DNA of 15,572 bases from DASPKO01 sp035628055 (lineage in GTDB: Bacteria; Planctomycetota; Phycisphaerae; Phycisphaerales; UBA1924), in NCBI GenBank assembly GCA_035628055.1, contig DASPKO010000133.1:1-15572 (forward strand), given 5' to 3'. Below, in pieces: positions 1 through 6,972 of this stretch (its first letter is position 1; each line of letters begins with the position of its first letter). A program made the translations under genes and the position numbers. The notes below the pieces were generated by a model, which had not been told where the DNA came from, searched no databases, and was given only the letters and a program-made list of their open reading frames with translations.

Positions 1-920
1 ACCTGATTGAGCGCCTCGGTCCCCACGACGGTCACCTGCCCGTCGGGGCGCACGCCCAGGGCCATGTTCAGGTTCATGAGCCCCGTCGCGTACGTGACCC
101 CCAGGGTCGCCGCGTCGATGATCGCCACGTCGTGGTCGTGCAGGGACCAGCCGACCGAGGAGGACCAGTTGCCGCCGTTGTCGTCGCGCCAGGTTCCGTC
201 CGGAGCCCGTTTGACGATCAGCCCCACGTCCGGGGCCGGCGGGAGGCCCGGCGCCAGGGGGGGGTCGAAGCCCGCGCCGGCGTTGGGGGGCGGGTTCTGA
301 TCGCCCGGATACGGGTTCGCCGCCGAGGAGACCACCGGCTGGCCCAGGATCGTCGTCTGGTTGCCCGACTCGAAGATCGCGGCGTAGACGCGCGTGCCGT
401 CGGTCGCCAGGGCCCGGGGGTCCTCACCCTCGATCGGGACCACCAGGGGCGGCGCGGCGAGATTCGCCAGGTCGAAGACCTTCACGTGGTTGAGCTGCGA
501 GACGCTCACGAAGGCCTTGCCGGCGGCGAAGACGACGTCGGCCGGCTCGTCCCCCGTGCGGAGCGTCATGGTCACGTTCATCGTGTTCAGGTCCACGACG
601 CTGACCGTGTCCGAGACGTGGTTCACGACCCACGCCTCGGTGTTCGTCCGGGCGCGCACCGAGACCGGGTCCAGGCCCACGGGCACCGCGCCCACCGGCG
701 CGGGCAGGCCCGTCGCCACGTCGTAGACCTCGAGACGGTTGTCGGCGGTGTTCACCGCCAGCAGGCGGGTGCGGTCGGGCGTCAGGTCCAGCGGGTGGAC
801 GTGCGGCGTCTCCCAGTTGACAAAGCCGAGCCCGGGCTGTGCCGCGGCCGCCGCGCTCCAACCCAGGACCCCCAGCATGCCCGTGATGCCCGCCCCGGCC
901 CGCCGTGCCCGTGTGCGCAT
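1..920 (-). CDS. Secreted YVTN/YncE-like beta-propeller protein (partial, 3' end off the left edge)
   Basis: The frame is open from an ATG at 920 to the left edge, giving about 306 residues of an incomplete protein. An AGGAG ribosome-binding site at 928-932 supports this start. The N-terminus is a classic Sec signal peptide: a basic start (MRTRARR), a hydrophobic stretch, and a likely cleavage after the alanine run before QPGLG. Repeated blade-like units follow, for example LDLTPDRTRLLAVNTADNRL, VSVRARTNTEAWVVNHVSDT, DEPADVVFAAGKAFVSVSQL and DPRALATDGTRVYAAIFESG. These match the 40-residue YVTN beta-propeller repeat family, which usually forms extracytoplasmic binding or scaffold proteins. 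Near the edge, HDHDVAIIDAATLGV starts another blade. Longer family members can carry a C-terminal c-type cytochrome domain, but that part lies outside the window. Function is unknown; family assignment is confident. Confidence 0.85.
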   Translation of the reverse strand, partial: MRTRARRAGAGITGMLGVLGWSAAAAAQPGLGFVNWETPHVHPLDLTPDRTRLLAVNTADNRLEVYDVATGLPAPVGAVPVGLDPVSVRARTNTEAWVVNHVSDTVSVVDLNTMNVTMTLRTGDEPADVVFAAGKAFVSVSQLNHVKVFDLANLAAPPLVVPIEGEDPRALATDGTRVYAAIFESGNQTTILGQPVVSSAANPYPGDQNPPPNAGAGFDPPLAPGLPPAPDVGLIVKRAPDGTWRDDNGGNWSSSVGWSLHDHDVAIIDAATLGVTYATGLMNLNMALGVRPDGQVTVVGTEALNQ

Positions 921-1312
921 CGACCCGCTCCTGCTCGCCCCGCCCGCGGTGGTGATTGGGAAACCAACGAGCTTAACTCCGTCTGGGCAAAATTCATGCG
1001 AGATTCGAGCAGACAGAGTACGAGACTTGACCAAATCGTACGTCGAGCACCACTTTGAGGAGGGGGCCAGCATTTGCCGGTGTTGGGAGTTGGTAGACCA
1101 GCCCATCGCGGTACGCTCGGCGCGGCCAGTGGCCGCTCCCGGGGGGCTCGGCTGGATTGAGAGAGAGTCGTTCATACCGCTGCACTGGTTCCTTCGCGCC
1201 GGAGAAGTCTGTCCGGGCCAGCAGCCCGGGTCTACCGGCCATGACCGCGCGCGGCGCCGCGACCAACCGGCCAATCCCCGGGCGTTCCTGGGGCGGCGTG
1301 CTGTGTGTGTAA
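921..1312. other. Intergenic region without a recognisable gene
   Basis: This stretch holds the 5' leader of the minus-strand beta-propeller gene and then sequence with no convincing coding signal in any frame. Open frames on both strands give low-complexity, arginine- and proline-rich peptides without family motifs. A GT run followed by a GA run occurs at 1302-1321. I see no RNA gene or mobile element here. Confidence 0.5.
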
Positions 1313-1396
1313 GAGAGAGAGACGAAGATCGCGATCGACGGTGTCGTCCCGCTGTTCGGCCTCGCGGGCCTGCTGGCCGCGCGGCGCCGGCGCTGA
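1313..1396 (+). pseudogene. Orphan PEP-CTERM-like sorting tail (gene remnant)
   Basis: After a TAA at 1310-1312 the frame reads 27 codons to a TGA at 1394-1396 and ends in VVPLFGLAGLLAARRRR. This has the layout of a PEP-CTERM-type C-terminal sorting signal: a proline near the start, a short hydrophobic helix with GLAGLL, and a terminal arginine cluster. It has no start codon and no upstream body in frame. A strong intrinsic terminator begins 28 nt after its stop, as expected for a real gene end. I infer a remnant of a surface-protein gene that has lost its 5' part. Chance resemblance cannot be excluded, because only about 20 residues carry the signal. Confidence 0.4.
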
Positions 1397-1424
1397 TCGA
1401 GCACCGAGTTCGTAAACACTCCTC

Positions 1425-1459
1425 ACCCCGGGGCGCGGCCGCGCTCCGGGGTTTTTATT
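1425..1459 (+). terminator. Intrinsic terminator
   Basis: ACCCCGG at 1425-1431 pairs with CCGGGGT at 1446-1452, and the pairing continues inward through 1432-1436 with 1441-1445 (one G-T pair). This gives a 12-bp stem with a GGCC tetraloop, followed directly by TTTTTATT. The form is textbook rho-independent on the plus strand. It sits just downstream of the PEP-CTERM-like tail and has no other obvious plus-strand gene to serve. Confidence 0.8.
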
Positions 1460-1710
1460 CGGCAGGATGGCGGGGGCATCACCCGCCGTGAGCGTGCCCG
1501 GCACGGTAGTCTACCGACCGCCGCGGCGCGGAGGCGATGGAGCTCGCGGGGTCCAAGCAAGAGCGACATTCGATAGCCGTGGCACGGGGCGCGTTGACCA
1601 TGTGGCCATGGCGCGTGCGATCCGCGCGTATTGTCAGAAACTGCAAGCCGGCCACCACGAGGAAGATATTGATGCCTCGCCACACCGTCGGACGGTAAAC
1701 AGGCGGACGC
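1460..1710. other. Intergenic region, nothing firm
   Basis: No convincing gene was found. A 68-codon minus-strand frame (1479-1685) begins with a hydrophobic, signal-like stretch (INIFLVVAGLQFL), but the rest has no family features and I see no clear ribosome-binding site, so it is not called. Confidence 0.4.
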
Positions 1711-2100
1711 GTGTCGGTCGAGCATCGTAAGCGCTGTCGACCGAGCCGACCTCAGCAACCGGATAGGGTCCGCACTCCCGTGGTATTCTCGCTCACCCTG
1801 GCGATCGCCATCCTGATCGCATCGGCAGCAACGCTGATTCTGCGAAAGTCACGGGCCACGATTGTTCGTCTGTTGGCGGAACGAAGGCTTTTCGTGCGGC
1901 TGCGTGCGAGCGGAGCGCGATCAGGGACGCACCCCCGGCCAGTTGAGCGGATATTCGCCGACGTCGGTCACTACCACAAGATCGACATCGCCCTCAGCAA
2001 GACCATCCGCATCATGGGCGAGATCGACAAGGTCATCGAGGAATACGGCGGCGTGCCGGGCGCATTTGTAACAGATGTGAGGGCGGCACCAAGCACCTAG
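1711..2100 (+). CDS. Hypothetical small protein with one predicted membrane segment
   Basis: I do not recognise this 129-residue product. It would start at a GTG with no clear ribosome-binding site and end 17 nt before the Fic gene, so the two could be co-transcribed. Residues about 24-45 (VVFSLTLAIAILIASAATLI) form a plausible single membrane helix. A basic region follows, then a C-terminal part that looks more like real protein (HYHKIDIALSKTIRIMGEID and a following acidic helix). The two halves differ in character, so this may be a join of unrelated fragments, or only the part after about 1940 may derive from a real gene. It lacks a class I Fic-antitoxin motif. Its position suggests a Fic partner, but nothing in its sequence shows that. 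Confidence 0.3.
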   Translation: MSVEHRKRCRPSRPQQPDRVRTPVVFSLTLAIAILIASAATLILRKSRATIVRLLAERRLFVRLRASGARSGTHPRPVERIFADVGHYHKIDIALSKTIRIMGEIDKVIEEYGGVPGAFVTDVRAAPST

Positions 2101-2117
2101 TCGGGGAGTAGGACCTG

Positions 2118-3233
2118 ATGGCTCCTGTTCGCTATCACGAGGAGCGTTTCCCACCCAAGGCCCTCGACTGGCCGCGGCTAGCTCGCCTGATCGGCCCTGC
2201 GAGCGCGGCCGTCGCGCGGTTCGAGGGGATTCTGCACGCCATCCCCAACGCGGATGTGCTGCTGTCGCCCCTCACCACTCAGGAGGCGGTGCTATCCAGC
2301 AGGATCGAGGGCACTCAGGCCACCTTCGGGGAGGTCCTTGAGTACGAGGCAGGCGCTACGGATGCGAAGAGCCCGGAGAAGACCGCTGACATTCAAGAGG
2401 TGCTCAACTACCGCAGGGCGATGACGCATGCCGTCAAGATGCGGGAGAAGGTTCCGCTCTCGCAGCGCATGGTCAAGGAAGCGCACAAGGTGCTCATGAC
2501 TGGAGTGCGCGGCGAGAACAAGACGCCCGGCGAGTACCGGCGTGTGGCAAACTGGATCGGCCCGCCAGGCTCAAAGGTCGAAGAGGCACGGTTTATCCCG
2601 CCGGACGCCCACAAAGTGGCTGAAGCGATGTCATCTTGGGAGAAGTACATCCACGCGCCAGCCATTGATCCGCTGGTTCAACTAGCGATCCTGCACGCGG
2701 AATTCGAGTCGGTGCATCCATTCCTGGACGGGAACGGCCGGTTGGGCCGCCTGATCGTTCCGCTCTTCCTGGTTGAGAAAAAGCTCCTGTCCAGCCCGAA
2801 CTTCTACATCAGCGATTTTCTCGAACGCCATCGGGATGAGTACTACGACCGGTTGCTCGCCGTCTCGCGGGACGATGATTGGAGCGGGTGGTGCGAGTTC
2901 TTCCTGACGGCGGTCCTCAAACAGGGGGAGGCAAACGACGCCAGGGCCAAGGCGATCCTGTCACTGTACAAGGAACGGAAGGACTGGATCACCGAGGTCA
3001 CGCGCTCGCAGCACGCGATCCGCGCGCTCGACTGGTTCTTCAGTCGTCCGGTGTTTCGCACCACGGACTTCGTAGAGGCGGCCGGCATTCCGCGACCGAC
3101 CGCCAACCGAATCCTCGTGCTGGTAAAGGAACGGAAACTGTTGCGGGAACTGCGACCAGGCAGCGGCCGCCGGGCGGCGGTGCTGGCGTTTCCAGAGCTG
3201 GTGAACATCGCGGAGGGGAGGTCCGTTCTGTAA
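2118..3233 (+). CDS. Fic family protein, class II (self-inhibited), probable AMP-transferase
   Basis: This is a complete 371-residue Fic protein, the usual length for the SoFic-like group. The ATG is preceded by purine-rich GGGGAG and TAGGA. The N-terminal Fic_N region carries the inhibitory helix motif SSRIEG at residues 60-65, which fits (S/T)xxxE(G/N). In this family the glutamate blocks ATP binding until relieved. The substrate-flap region is around VANWIGPPGSKVEEARFIPP (143-162). The catalytic motif HPFLDGNGRLGR is complete at 200-211, including the histidine, the Asp, and both arginines. The C-terminus (about 300-350) looks like a winged helix-turn-helix. Such enzymes normally transfer AMP from ATP to a hydroxyl of a target protein; the target here is unknown. 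Base composition is visibly less GC-rich than the sugar genes to the right, which suggests a separate origin. Confidence 0.93.
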   Translation: MAPVRYHEERFPPKALDWPRLARLIGPASAAVARFEGILHAIPNADVLLSPLTTQEAVLSSRIEGTQATFGEVLEYEAGATDAKSPEKTADIQEVLNYRRAMTHAVKMREKVPLSQRMVKEAHKVLMTGVRGENKTPGEYRRVANWIGPPGSKVEEARFIPPDAHKVAEAMSSWEKYIHAPAIDPLVQLAILHAEFESVHPFLDGNGRLGRLIVPLFLVEKKLLSSPNFYISDFLERHRDEYYDRLLAVSRDDDWSGWCEFFLTAVLKQGEANDARAKAILSLYKERKDWITEVTRSQHAIRALDWFFSRPVFRTTDFVEAAGIPRPTANRILVLVKERKLLRELRPGSGRRAAVLAFPELVNIAEGRSVL

Positions 3234-3640
3234 CGCTCATCGGGTGGGAGCTCCCGAATTTGTGGATCAAATTTATTGACAAGTGAGACACAAACGCCTT
3301 TGCTCCGCATGGATGAGCCGAGAGGGATCCAACCCGTGACACCGCAGATCTTGCCCAGCGTGGCGGAGCTGCCCGAACCGACCGGGCGGCGGCCTCTGCG
3401 CGGCCCGTGACCCGACATGAATACTTCTTGTGCTCGCCCTATAGCGCCGGAGTGGCAGCGCAGCTGGCGACTCCGGGACGCCGCGATCTGTCGGGCATCT
3501 CCGCTGAATGGCGGCAGCCAGCGATGAACTCAATGGACGCCTACAAGCAGGGTCTGGACTCGCTCTGCGGGTACCTCCCTATAGAAGGGGGTTGTGTGCG
3601 CCGCTGGGGTTCGTGTGTGATCGGGTGGAAACCAGGGGAA
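3234..3640. other. Intergenic region between Fic gene and tRNA-Tyr
   Basis: No gene with recognisable features was found in these 407 nt. A 10-bp perfect palindrome GGGAGCTCCC lies at 3246-3255, shortly after the Fic stop, but no T-run follows it, so I do not call a terminator. A TTGACA hexamer occurs near 3277, but a matching -10 box is weak. A 36-codon frame starting at ATG 3417 has no family features. The region adjoins the 3' end of the tRNA, a common integration target, but I could not find a repeat of the tRNA end in the window. Confidence 0.5.
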
Positions 3641-3723
3641 TGGGCGCGGGTGGATTCGAACCACCGAAGGCATAAGCCACCAGATTTACAGTCTGGCCCG
3701 ATTGGCCACTCCGGCACACGCCC
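3641..3723 (-). tRNA. tRNA-Tyr (anticodon GTA)
   Basis: On the minus strand the gene runs from GGGCGTG (5' acceptor strand, 3723-3717) to CGCGCCC plus discriminator A (complement at 3641). The 7-bp acceptor stem contains one G-T pair. The anticodon stem-loop is CCAGA-CTGTAAA-TCTGG, giving GTA, the tyrosine anticodon. The variable arm is long, as in class II tRNAs such as Tyr, with a GGC/GCC stem. The T arm is GGTGG-TTCGAAT-CCACC. The length is 83 nt, normal for tRNA-Tyr. CCA is not encoded: TTCC follows the discriminator. Its 3' end points toward the Fic gene. Confidence 0.96.
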
Positions 3724-4080
3724 GGGGAGCGCCGCGGTCGATTGGCCGCGACGGGTCCAACTCTATTCAGCCCCCGGGCCCGCCGTCCAACCGATCCGCC
3801 CGGCGCCGCCCGGCCGTCGGATCGGTCCGCGCTGCCAGCTCACGAGCCCTCGGGTCGACCCCAGCCCGTCGCCGGCGCTCCCGTCGCGGCGGGCGGGCAA
3901 CGCAGCCGCATCGGGAGCCGAGCCGGACTCGCCCTCGCCCAATCGCCGGCACGACGATGACCCACCCCGCCCTCATACGATCCCGGCGGCCACGCGCGCA
4001 CGCCGTCCCCGCACACCCGTCCCAGAGCGGCCGCGGGCGCGGGGCCCCGGCGCTCCGGCGGCCCGAGGGAGGTCTCCACG
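3724..4080. other. Intergenic region upstream of the DHS-like gene
   Basis: Very GC-rich sequence in which every frame is open for long stretches but gives only low-complexity Arg/Pro/Ala peptides. It must hold the promoter of tRNA-Tyr (minus) and that of the gene at 4081 (plus), but I cannot point to a convincing -10/-35 pair. A purine-rich ribosome-binding site (GAGGGAGG) lies just before 4081. Confidence 0.5.
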
Positions 4081-5202
4081 ATGCAGAGCAAGACGAGCTG
4101 GACCCGCAAGGAACTCCTCTCGACCACCATCGAGCACGTCGACATCACCAGCTTCGACGCCCGGCCCATCCTCGACGCCTACGCGCGCATGGCCTTCCAG
4201 AGCCGCAACCTGGCCTCGGCCGCGCGCATCTACGACATGATGCTCGCGGATACCTCGTGCGGCGTCATCCTCACGCTCGCCGGCTCGCTGATCTCGGCCG
4301 GGCTCAAGAAGGCCCTGATCACGCTCGTCGAGCACAACATGGTCGACGCCATCGTCTCCACCGGCGCGAACATCGTCGACCAGGACTTCTTCGAGGGCCT
4401 GGGGTTCCGGCACTACATCGCCCCCGGCTCGGTCGAGGCCCCGCCCGTCGACGACGTGACGCTCCGCGAGCTGATGATCGACCGCATCACCGACACCTAC
4501 ATCAGCGAGGAGGAGCTCCGCGCCTGCGACGACGCCACCAAGGAGGTCTTCGACTCCATGCCCCCGGGCTCGCACTCCAGCCGCGAGTGCGTCGAGGCCC
4601 TAGGGGCCTACCTCGCCGAGCGGCACCCGCGGGCCGAGTCGCTGGTGGCCACATGCTACCGCAAGCGCGTGCCGATCTACGTGCCCGCCTTCAGCGACTG
4701 CTCGGCGGGCTTCGGGATCGTGCTCCACCAGCAGGAGCGGCTCGCCTCAGGAAAGCCCTTTGTCGCCTTCGATTCGGGCAAGGACTTCCGCGAGCTCACG
4801 CAGATCAAGCTCTCGCTCAAGGACACCGGGCTGCTGATGCTCGGCGGGGGCGTGCCCAAAAACTTCGCGCAGGACATCGTCGTCGCCGCCGAGCTGCTCG
4901 CCGAGAAGAGCCTCACCGGCGACATCGGCGCCATGGAGCACGGCGCCGGCGGGATCTCCATGCACAAATACGCGGTGCAGCTCACCGTGGCCGACCCGCG
5001 CGACGGGGCCCTCTCGGGGTCGACGCTCCGCGAGGCCTCGAGCTGGGGGAAGGTCGACGTGGTGCACGAGCAGATGGTCTTCGGCGAGCTCACGACCACC
5101 TTCCCGCTCCTGGCCAGCGACGCCTACCACCGCGGGAGCTGGCGGAAGCGCCAGGCCCTGCGCCTCGCCGACGTGGTGACCAGCGAGCCGCTGAAGGTGT
5201 GA
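4081..5202 (+). CDS. Deoxyhypusine synthase-like protein (SpeY/DHS family)
   Basis: This is a 373-residue cytosolic enzyme, full length for the family, with ATG after a strong GAGGGAGG site. Family hallmarks run through the whole chain: LTLAGSLISAGLKKALITLV (65-84), the NAD-binding STGANIVDQDFFEGLG (93-108), LMLGGGVPKNF (252-262), and SGSTLREASSWGKVD (312-326). In eukaryotic deoxyhypusine synthase the Lys of the SWGK motif forms the covalent butylimine intermediate with spermidine; here it is K324. The NAD-dependent aminobutyl-transfer chemistry is therefore probably kept. Bacteria have no eIF5A to modify. Bacterial relatives are known or proposed to make polyamines such as homospermidine or guanidino-polyamines, so the acceptor is probably a small amine, but it cannot be read from sequence. 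It stands alone, with no other polyamine gene nearby. Confidence 0.93.
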   Translation: MQSKTSWTRKELLSTTIEHVDITSFDARPILDAYARMAFQSRNLASAARIYDMMLADTSCGVILTLAGSLISAGLKKALITLVEHNMVDAIVSTGANIVDQDFFEGLGFRHYIAPGSVEAPPVDDVTLRELMIDRITDTYISEEELRACDDATKEVFDSMPPGSHSSRECVEALGAYLAERHPRAESLVATCYRKRVPIYVPAFSDCSAGFGIVLHQQERLASGKPFVAFDSGKDFRELTQIKLSLKDTGLLMLGGGVPKNFAQDIVVAAELLAEKSLTGDIGAMEHGAGGISMHKYAVQLTVADPRDGALSGSTLREASSWGKVDVVHEQMVFGELTTTFPLLASDAYHRGSWRKRQALRLADVVTSEPLKV

Positions 5203-5208
5203 CGGGAA

Positions 5209-5240
5209 GGCACGGAAGCACGCAGGCACAGAGGCACGAA
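5209..5240 (+). repeat. Degenerate 8-bp tandem repeat tract (GGCACGGA family)
   Basis: Four 8-nt units follow one another directly: GGCACGGA, AGCACGCA, GGCACAGA and GGCACGAA. They start 6 nt after the stop codon of the DHS-like gene. The same unit recurs in opposite orientation at 5771-5810, so the two tracts bracket the small membrane ORF between them. Such tracts are non-coding; when translated they give spurious Arg/Ser/Pro-rich peptides. Confidence 0.85.
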
Positions 5241-5307
5241 GCAAGATGCCGATGAGCCCGAGTGTCCTCCGTGCGGGGGCGACGCGGGCTTGAAACTGCG
5301 CTCCGAC

Positions 5308-5862
5308 ATGCTCGGACCGCTCACCCGCACGCCCACGCCGGCGCTTCGATGGATGTTGGTGGTCGGGGTGGCCCCGCTTGCTGTCGCCGGGCTCTTCCTG
5401 GCTCCCAGCGTCCTGCTCCTCCCGCTCATGCTGGCACGTGAAACGGGATCTCCGCTGCGGCTTGCGGCGGGCACGACCGCCGCGCTCGTTCTCCTGGGAG
5501 GGCTGGCAGCGCGGTCTCTACGGGCTCTGACCCTCCGCCGCGGGCTCACCGGCGAGCTTGGAGCCGACCGAGCGATCGTGACCGCGGGGGCCGCGGTCTG
5601 GTCGGCAGCGGGACTCGTTCTCCTCTGGATTCGTGGCGCGATCTCTAGGACGCAGCTCGGCCGGCCCTGCGCGAACGAAGCGTCGCGGGCTTGCCCCCTC
5701 CTCCCTCCATTCTCATCGTTCCCCCTGTCGCGCTATGCCCCGTTCGCCCTGTCCCCTGTCATTCTGTCGCTCCGTGCCTCCGTGCCTCCGTGCCTCCGTG
5801 CTTCCGTGCCTTCTTCTACATGCCCCCGACTCCTCACCTACCCCCCATATTGCCGCTTGTAG
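5308..5862 (+). CDS. Hypothetical small membrane protein with repeat-derived C-terminus
   Basis: I do not recognise this 184-residue product. The N-terminal 108 residues look like a real membrane protein: a long hydrophobic stretch at about 15-45 (MLVVGVAPLAVAGLFLAPSV and beyond), a second at about 51-68 (LRLAAGTTAALVLLGG), and a third at about 87-106 (AIVTAGAAVWSAAGLVLLWI). After that the character changes to Pro/Cys/Ser/Arg-rich sequence, because the frame runs through the inverted 8-bp repeat tract (giving LRASVPPCLRASVPS). It then overlaps the 3' end of rfbB on the other strand by 25 nt. The native stop has probably been lost, or the gene is decaying. A TTG at 5290 is an alternative start. 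No ribosome-binding site is clear for either start, so confidence is limited. Confidence 0.45.
   Translation: MLGPLTRTPTPALRWMLVVGVAPLAVAGLFLAPSVLLLPLMLARETGSPLRLAAGTTAALVLLGGLAARSLRALTLRRGLTGELGADRAIVTAGAAVWSAAGLVLLWIRGAISRTQLGRPCANEASRACPLLPPFSSFPLSRYAPFALSPVILSLRASVPPCLRASVPSSTCPRLLTYPPYCRL
5771..5810 (-). repeat. 8-bp tandem repeat tract (GGCACGGA family), inverted relative to 5209-5240
   Basis: On the plus strand this is five consecutive TCCGTGCC-type 8-mers, of which only the fourth deviates (TCCGTGCT). Read on the minus strand the unit is GGCACGGA, the same as at 5209-5240. The tract lies 27 nt beyond the rfbB stop codon and inside the C-terminal part of the hypothetical membrane ORF. 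The near-perfect copies suggest recent expansion. Confidence 0.88.
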
Positions 5863-6878
5863 TACTCCCGGTACTCCCCGCTCTTGACCCGCTTCCACCA
5901 TCCCGGGTTGTCCCGGTACCAGGCCACCGTCTCCGCCAGGGCGCCGGGCCAGGCCGAGCGCGTCGGACGCCACCCCAGCTCGCGCGCGATCTTGCCCGCG
6001 TCGATGGCGTAGCGGCGGTCGTGCCCGGGTCGGTCGGGCACGCGCCGGATCATCTCCGGGCCCTGCCCCATCAGCTCCAGGATCGTCCGCGTGAGCTCCA
6101 GATTCGAGCGCTCGTTGTTCCCCCCGATGTTGTACACCTCGCCCGCGCGCCCCCGCTCGGCCACGGCCAGCACCGCCTCGCAATGGTCCAGCACGTGCAG
6201 CCAGTCGCGCACGTTGAGCCCATCTCCATACAGCGGCACCTGGGCGCCCTCCACCAGGTTGGTCACGAAGAGCGGGATCACCTTCTCTGGGAACTGATAG
6301 GGACCGAAGTTGTTCGAGCAGCGGGTGATCATGGCCTCGAGGCCGAAGGTGTGGTGGTACGCCCGCACCAGCAGGTCGGCGGCGGCCTTGCTCGCGGCGT
6401 ACGGGCTGTTCGGGGCCAGCGGCGTCTCCTCGGTGAACCGCTCCTCGGGGTCGTCCAGGGGGAGCGAGCCGTACACCTCGTCGGTCGAGACGTGCACGAA
6501 CCGAACAGGCGCGCCCTCCCGCTGCCGGCGCCGCACCGCGTCGAGCAGCGTCTGCGTGCCGAGCACGTTGGTGACGATGAAGGGGCGCGAGTCGAGGATC
6601 GACCGGTCCACGTGGCTCTCGGCGGCCATGTGAACGACCACGTCCGCCTCCGCGACCAGCCGGCCGACCAGCTCGGCGTCGGTCACGTCCCCCCTCACGA
6701 AGCGATAGCCCGCGTGCGCCTCGGCCACCCCCGCGAGGTTCTCGAGGTTGCCCGAGTAGGTCAGGGCGTCGAGGTTCGTCAGGCGCACGCCGGGGCGCTC
6801 CGCCAGCACGTACCGCACGAAGTTGGCGCCGATGAACCCGGCGCCGCCGGTGAGAAGGATGTGTCCAGGTTCGGGCAC
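5838..6878 (-). CDS. rfbB: dTDP-glucose 4,6-dehydratase
   Basis: This 346-residue protein is an extended short-chain dehydrogenase/reductase and catalyses the second step of dTDP-deoxysugar synthesis, turning dTDP-glucose into dTDP-4-keto-6-deoxyglucose. The NAD-binding TGGAGFIG sits at residues 10-17. STDEVYG at 131-137 contains the Thr-Asp-Glu catalytic residues of the dehydratases, and SPYAASK at 158-164 holds the Tyr-xxx-Lys pair (Y160, K164). RCSNNFGPYQFPEKVIPLF (186-204) and YGDGLNVRDWLHV (217-229) are family signatures. The C-terminus (DNPGWWKRVKSGEYREYY) is typical of RfbB. It starts with GTG after a GAGGA site. It is the last gene of the cluster, separated from rfbD by 94 nt of repeat-rich spacer, so it may depend on read-through or its own promoter. 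Confidence 0.97.
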   Translation of the reverse strand: MPEPGHILLTGGAGFIGANFVRYVLAERPGVRLTNLDALTYSGNLENLAGVAEAHAGYRFVRGDVTDAELVGRLVAEADVVVHMAAESHVDRSILDSRPFIVTNVLGTQTLLDAVRRRQREGAPVRFVHVSTDEVYGSLPLDDPEERFTEETPLAPNSPYAASKAAADLLVRAYHHTFGLEAMITRCSNNFGPYQFPEKVIPLFVTNLVEGAQVPLYGDGLNVRDWLHVLDHCEAVLAVAERGRAGEVYNIGGNNERSNLELTRTILELMGQGPEMIRRVPDRPGHDRRYAIDAGKIARELGWRPTRSAWPGALAETVAWYRDNPGWWKRVKSGEYREYYKRQYGG

Positions 6879-6894
6879 GGAACGATCCTCGAGT

Positions 6895-6969
6895 GCTGGG
6901 TCTGGGTCTGGGTTTGGGTGCGGGGTGCTGGGTTGCGAGCGCTGAGTGCTCAGTGCTGAGCGTTGAAGT
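6895..6969. repeat. Short tandem repeats in the rfbD-rfbB spacer
   Basis: Two kinds of tandem unit follow each other. A 6-bp unit appears as TCTGGG (6901-6906), TCTGGG (6907-6912) and TTTGGG (6913-6918), flanked by further GCTGGG-like copies. A 7-bp unit follows as GCTGAGT, GCTCAGT, GCTGAGC and GTTGAAG (6941-6968). They fill nearly the whole gap between two genes expected to be co-transcribed. This differs in sequence from the 8-bp family on the other side of rfbB. Confidence 0.75.
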
Positions 6970-6972
6970 TCC

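Noticed and set aside
994..1419. 141-codon minus-strand ORF
   Set aside because: No family features, covers the intrinsic terminator side of the PEP-CTERM-like tail in antisense, and has no convincing ribosome-binding site.
1711..2100. Class I Fic antitoxin upstream of Fic
   Set aside because: It lacks an (S/T)xxxE(G/N) inhibitory motif, and the Fic protein already carries its own at residues 60-65.
3246..3255. Palindrome GGGAGCTCCC as a Fic terminator
   Set aside because: The stem has no loop to speak of and no T-run follows.
3234..3723. Attachment-site duplication of the tRNA-Tyr 3' end
   Set aside because: By eye no second copy of the T-arm/acceptor sequence occurs in the window; the other copy, if any, would lie outside.
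3702..5255. 517-codon plus-strand frame over the DHS-like gene
   Set aside because: Low-complexity Arg/His-rich shadow frame; the correct frame at 4081 carries all family motifs.
5203..6972. CRISPR array from the short repeats
   Set aside because: Units are 6-8 bp and directly adjacent, with no spacers.
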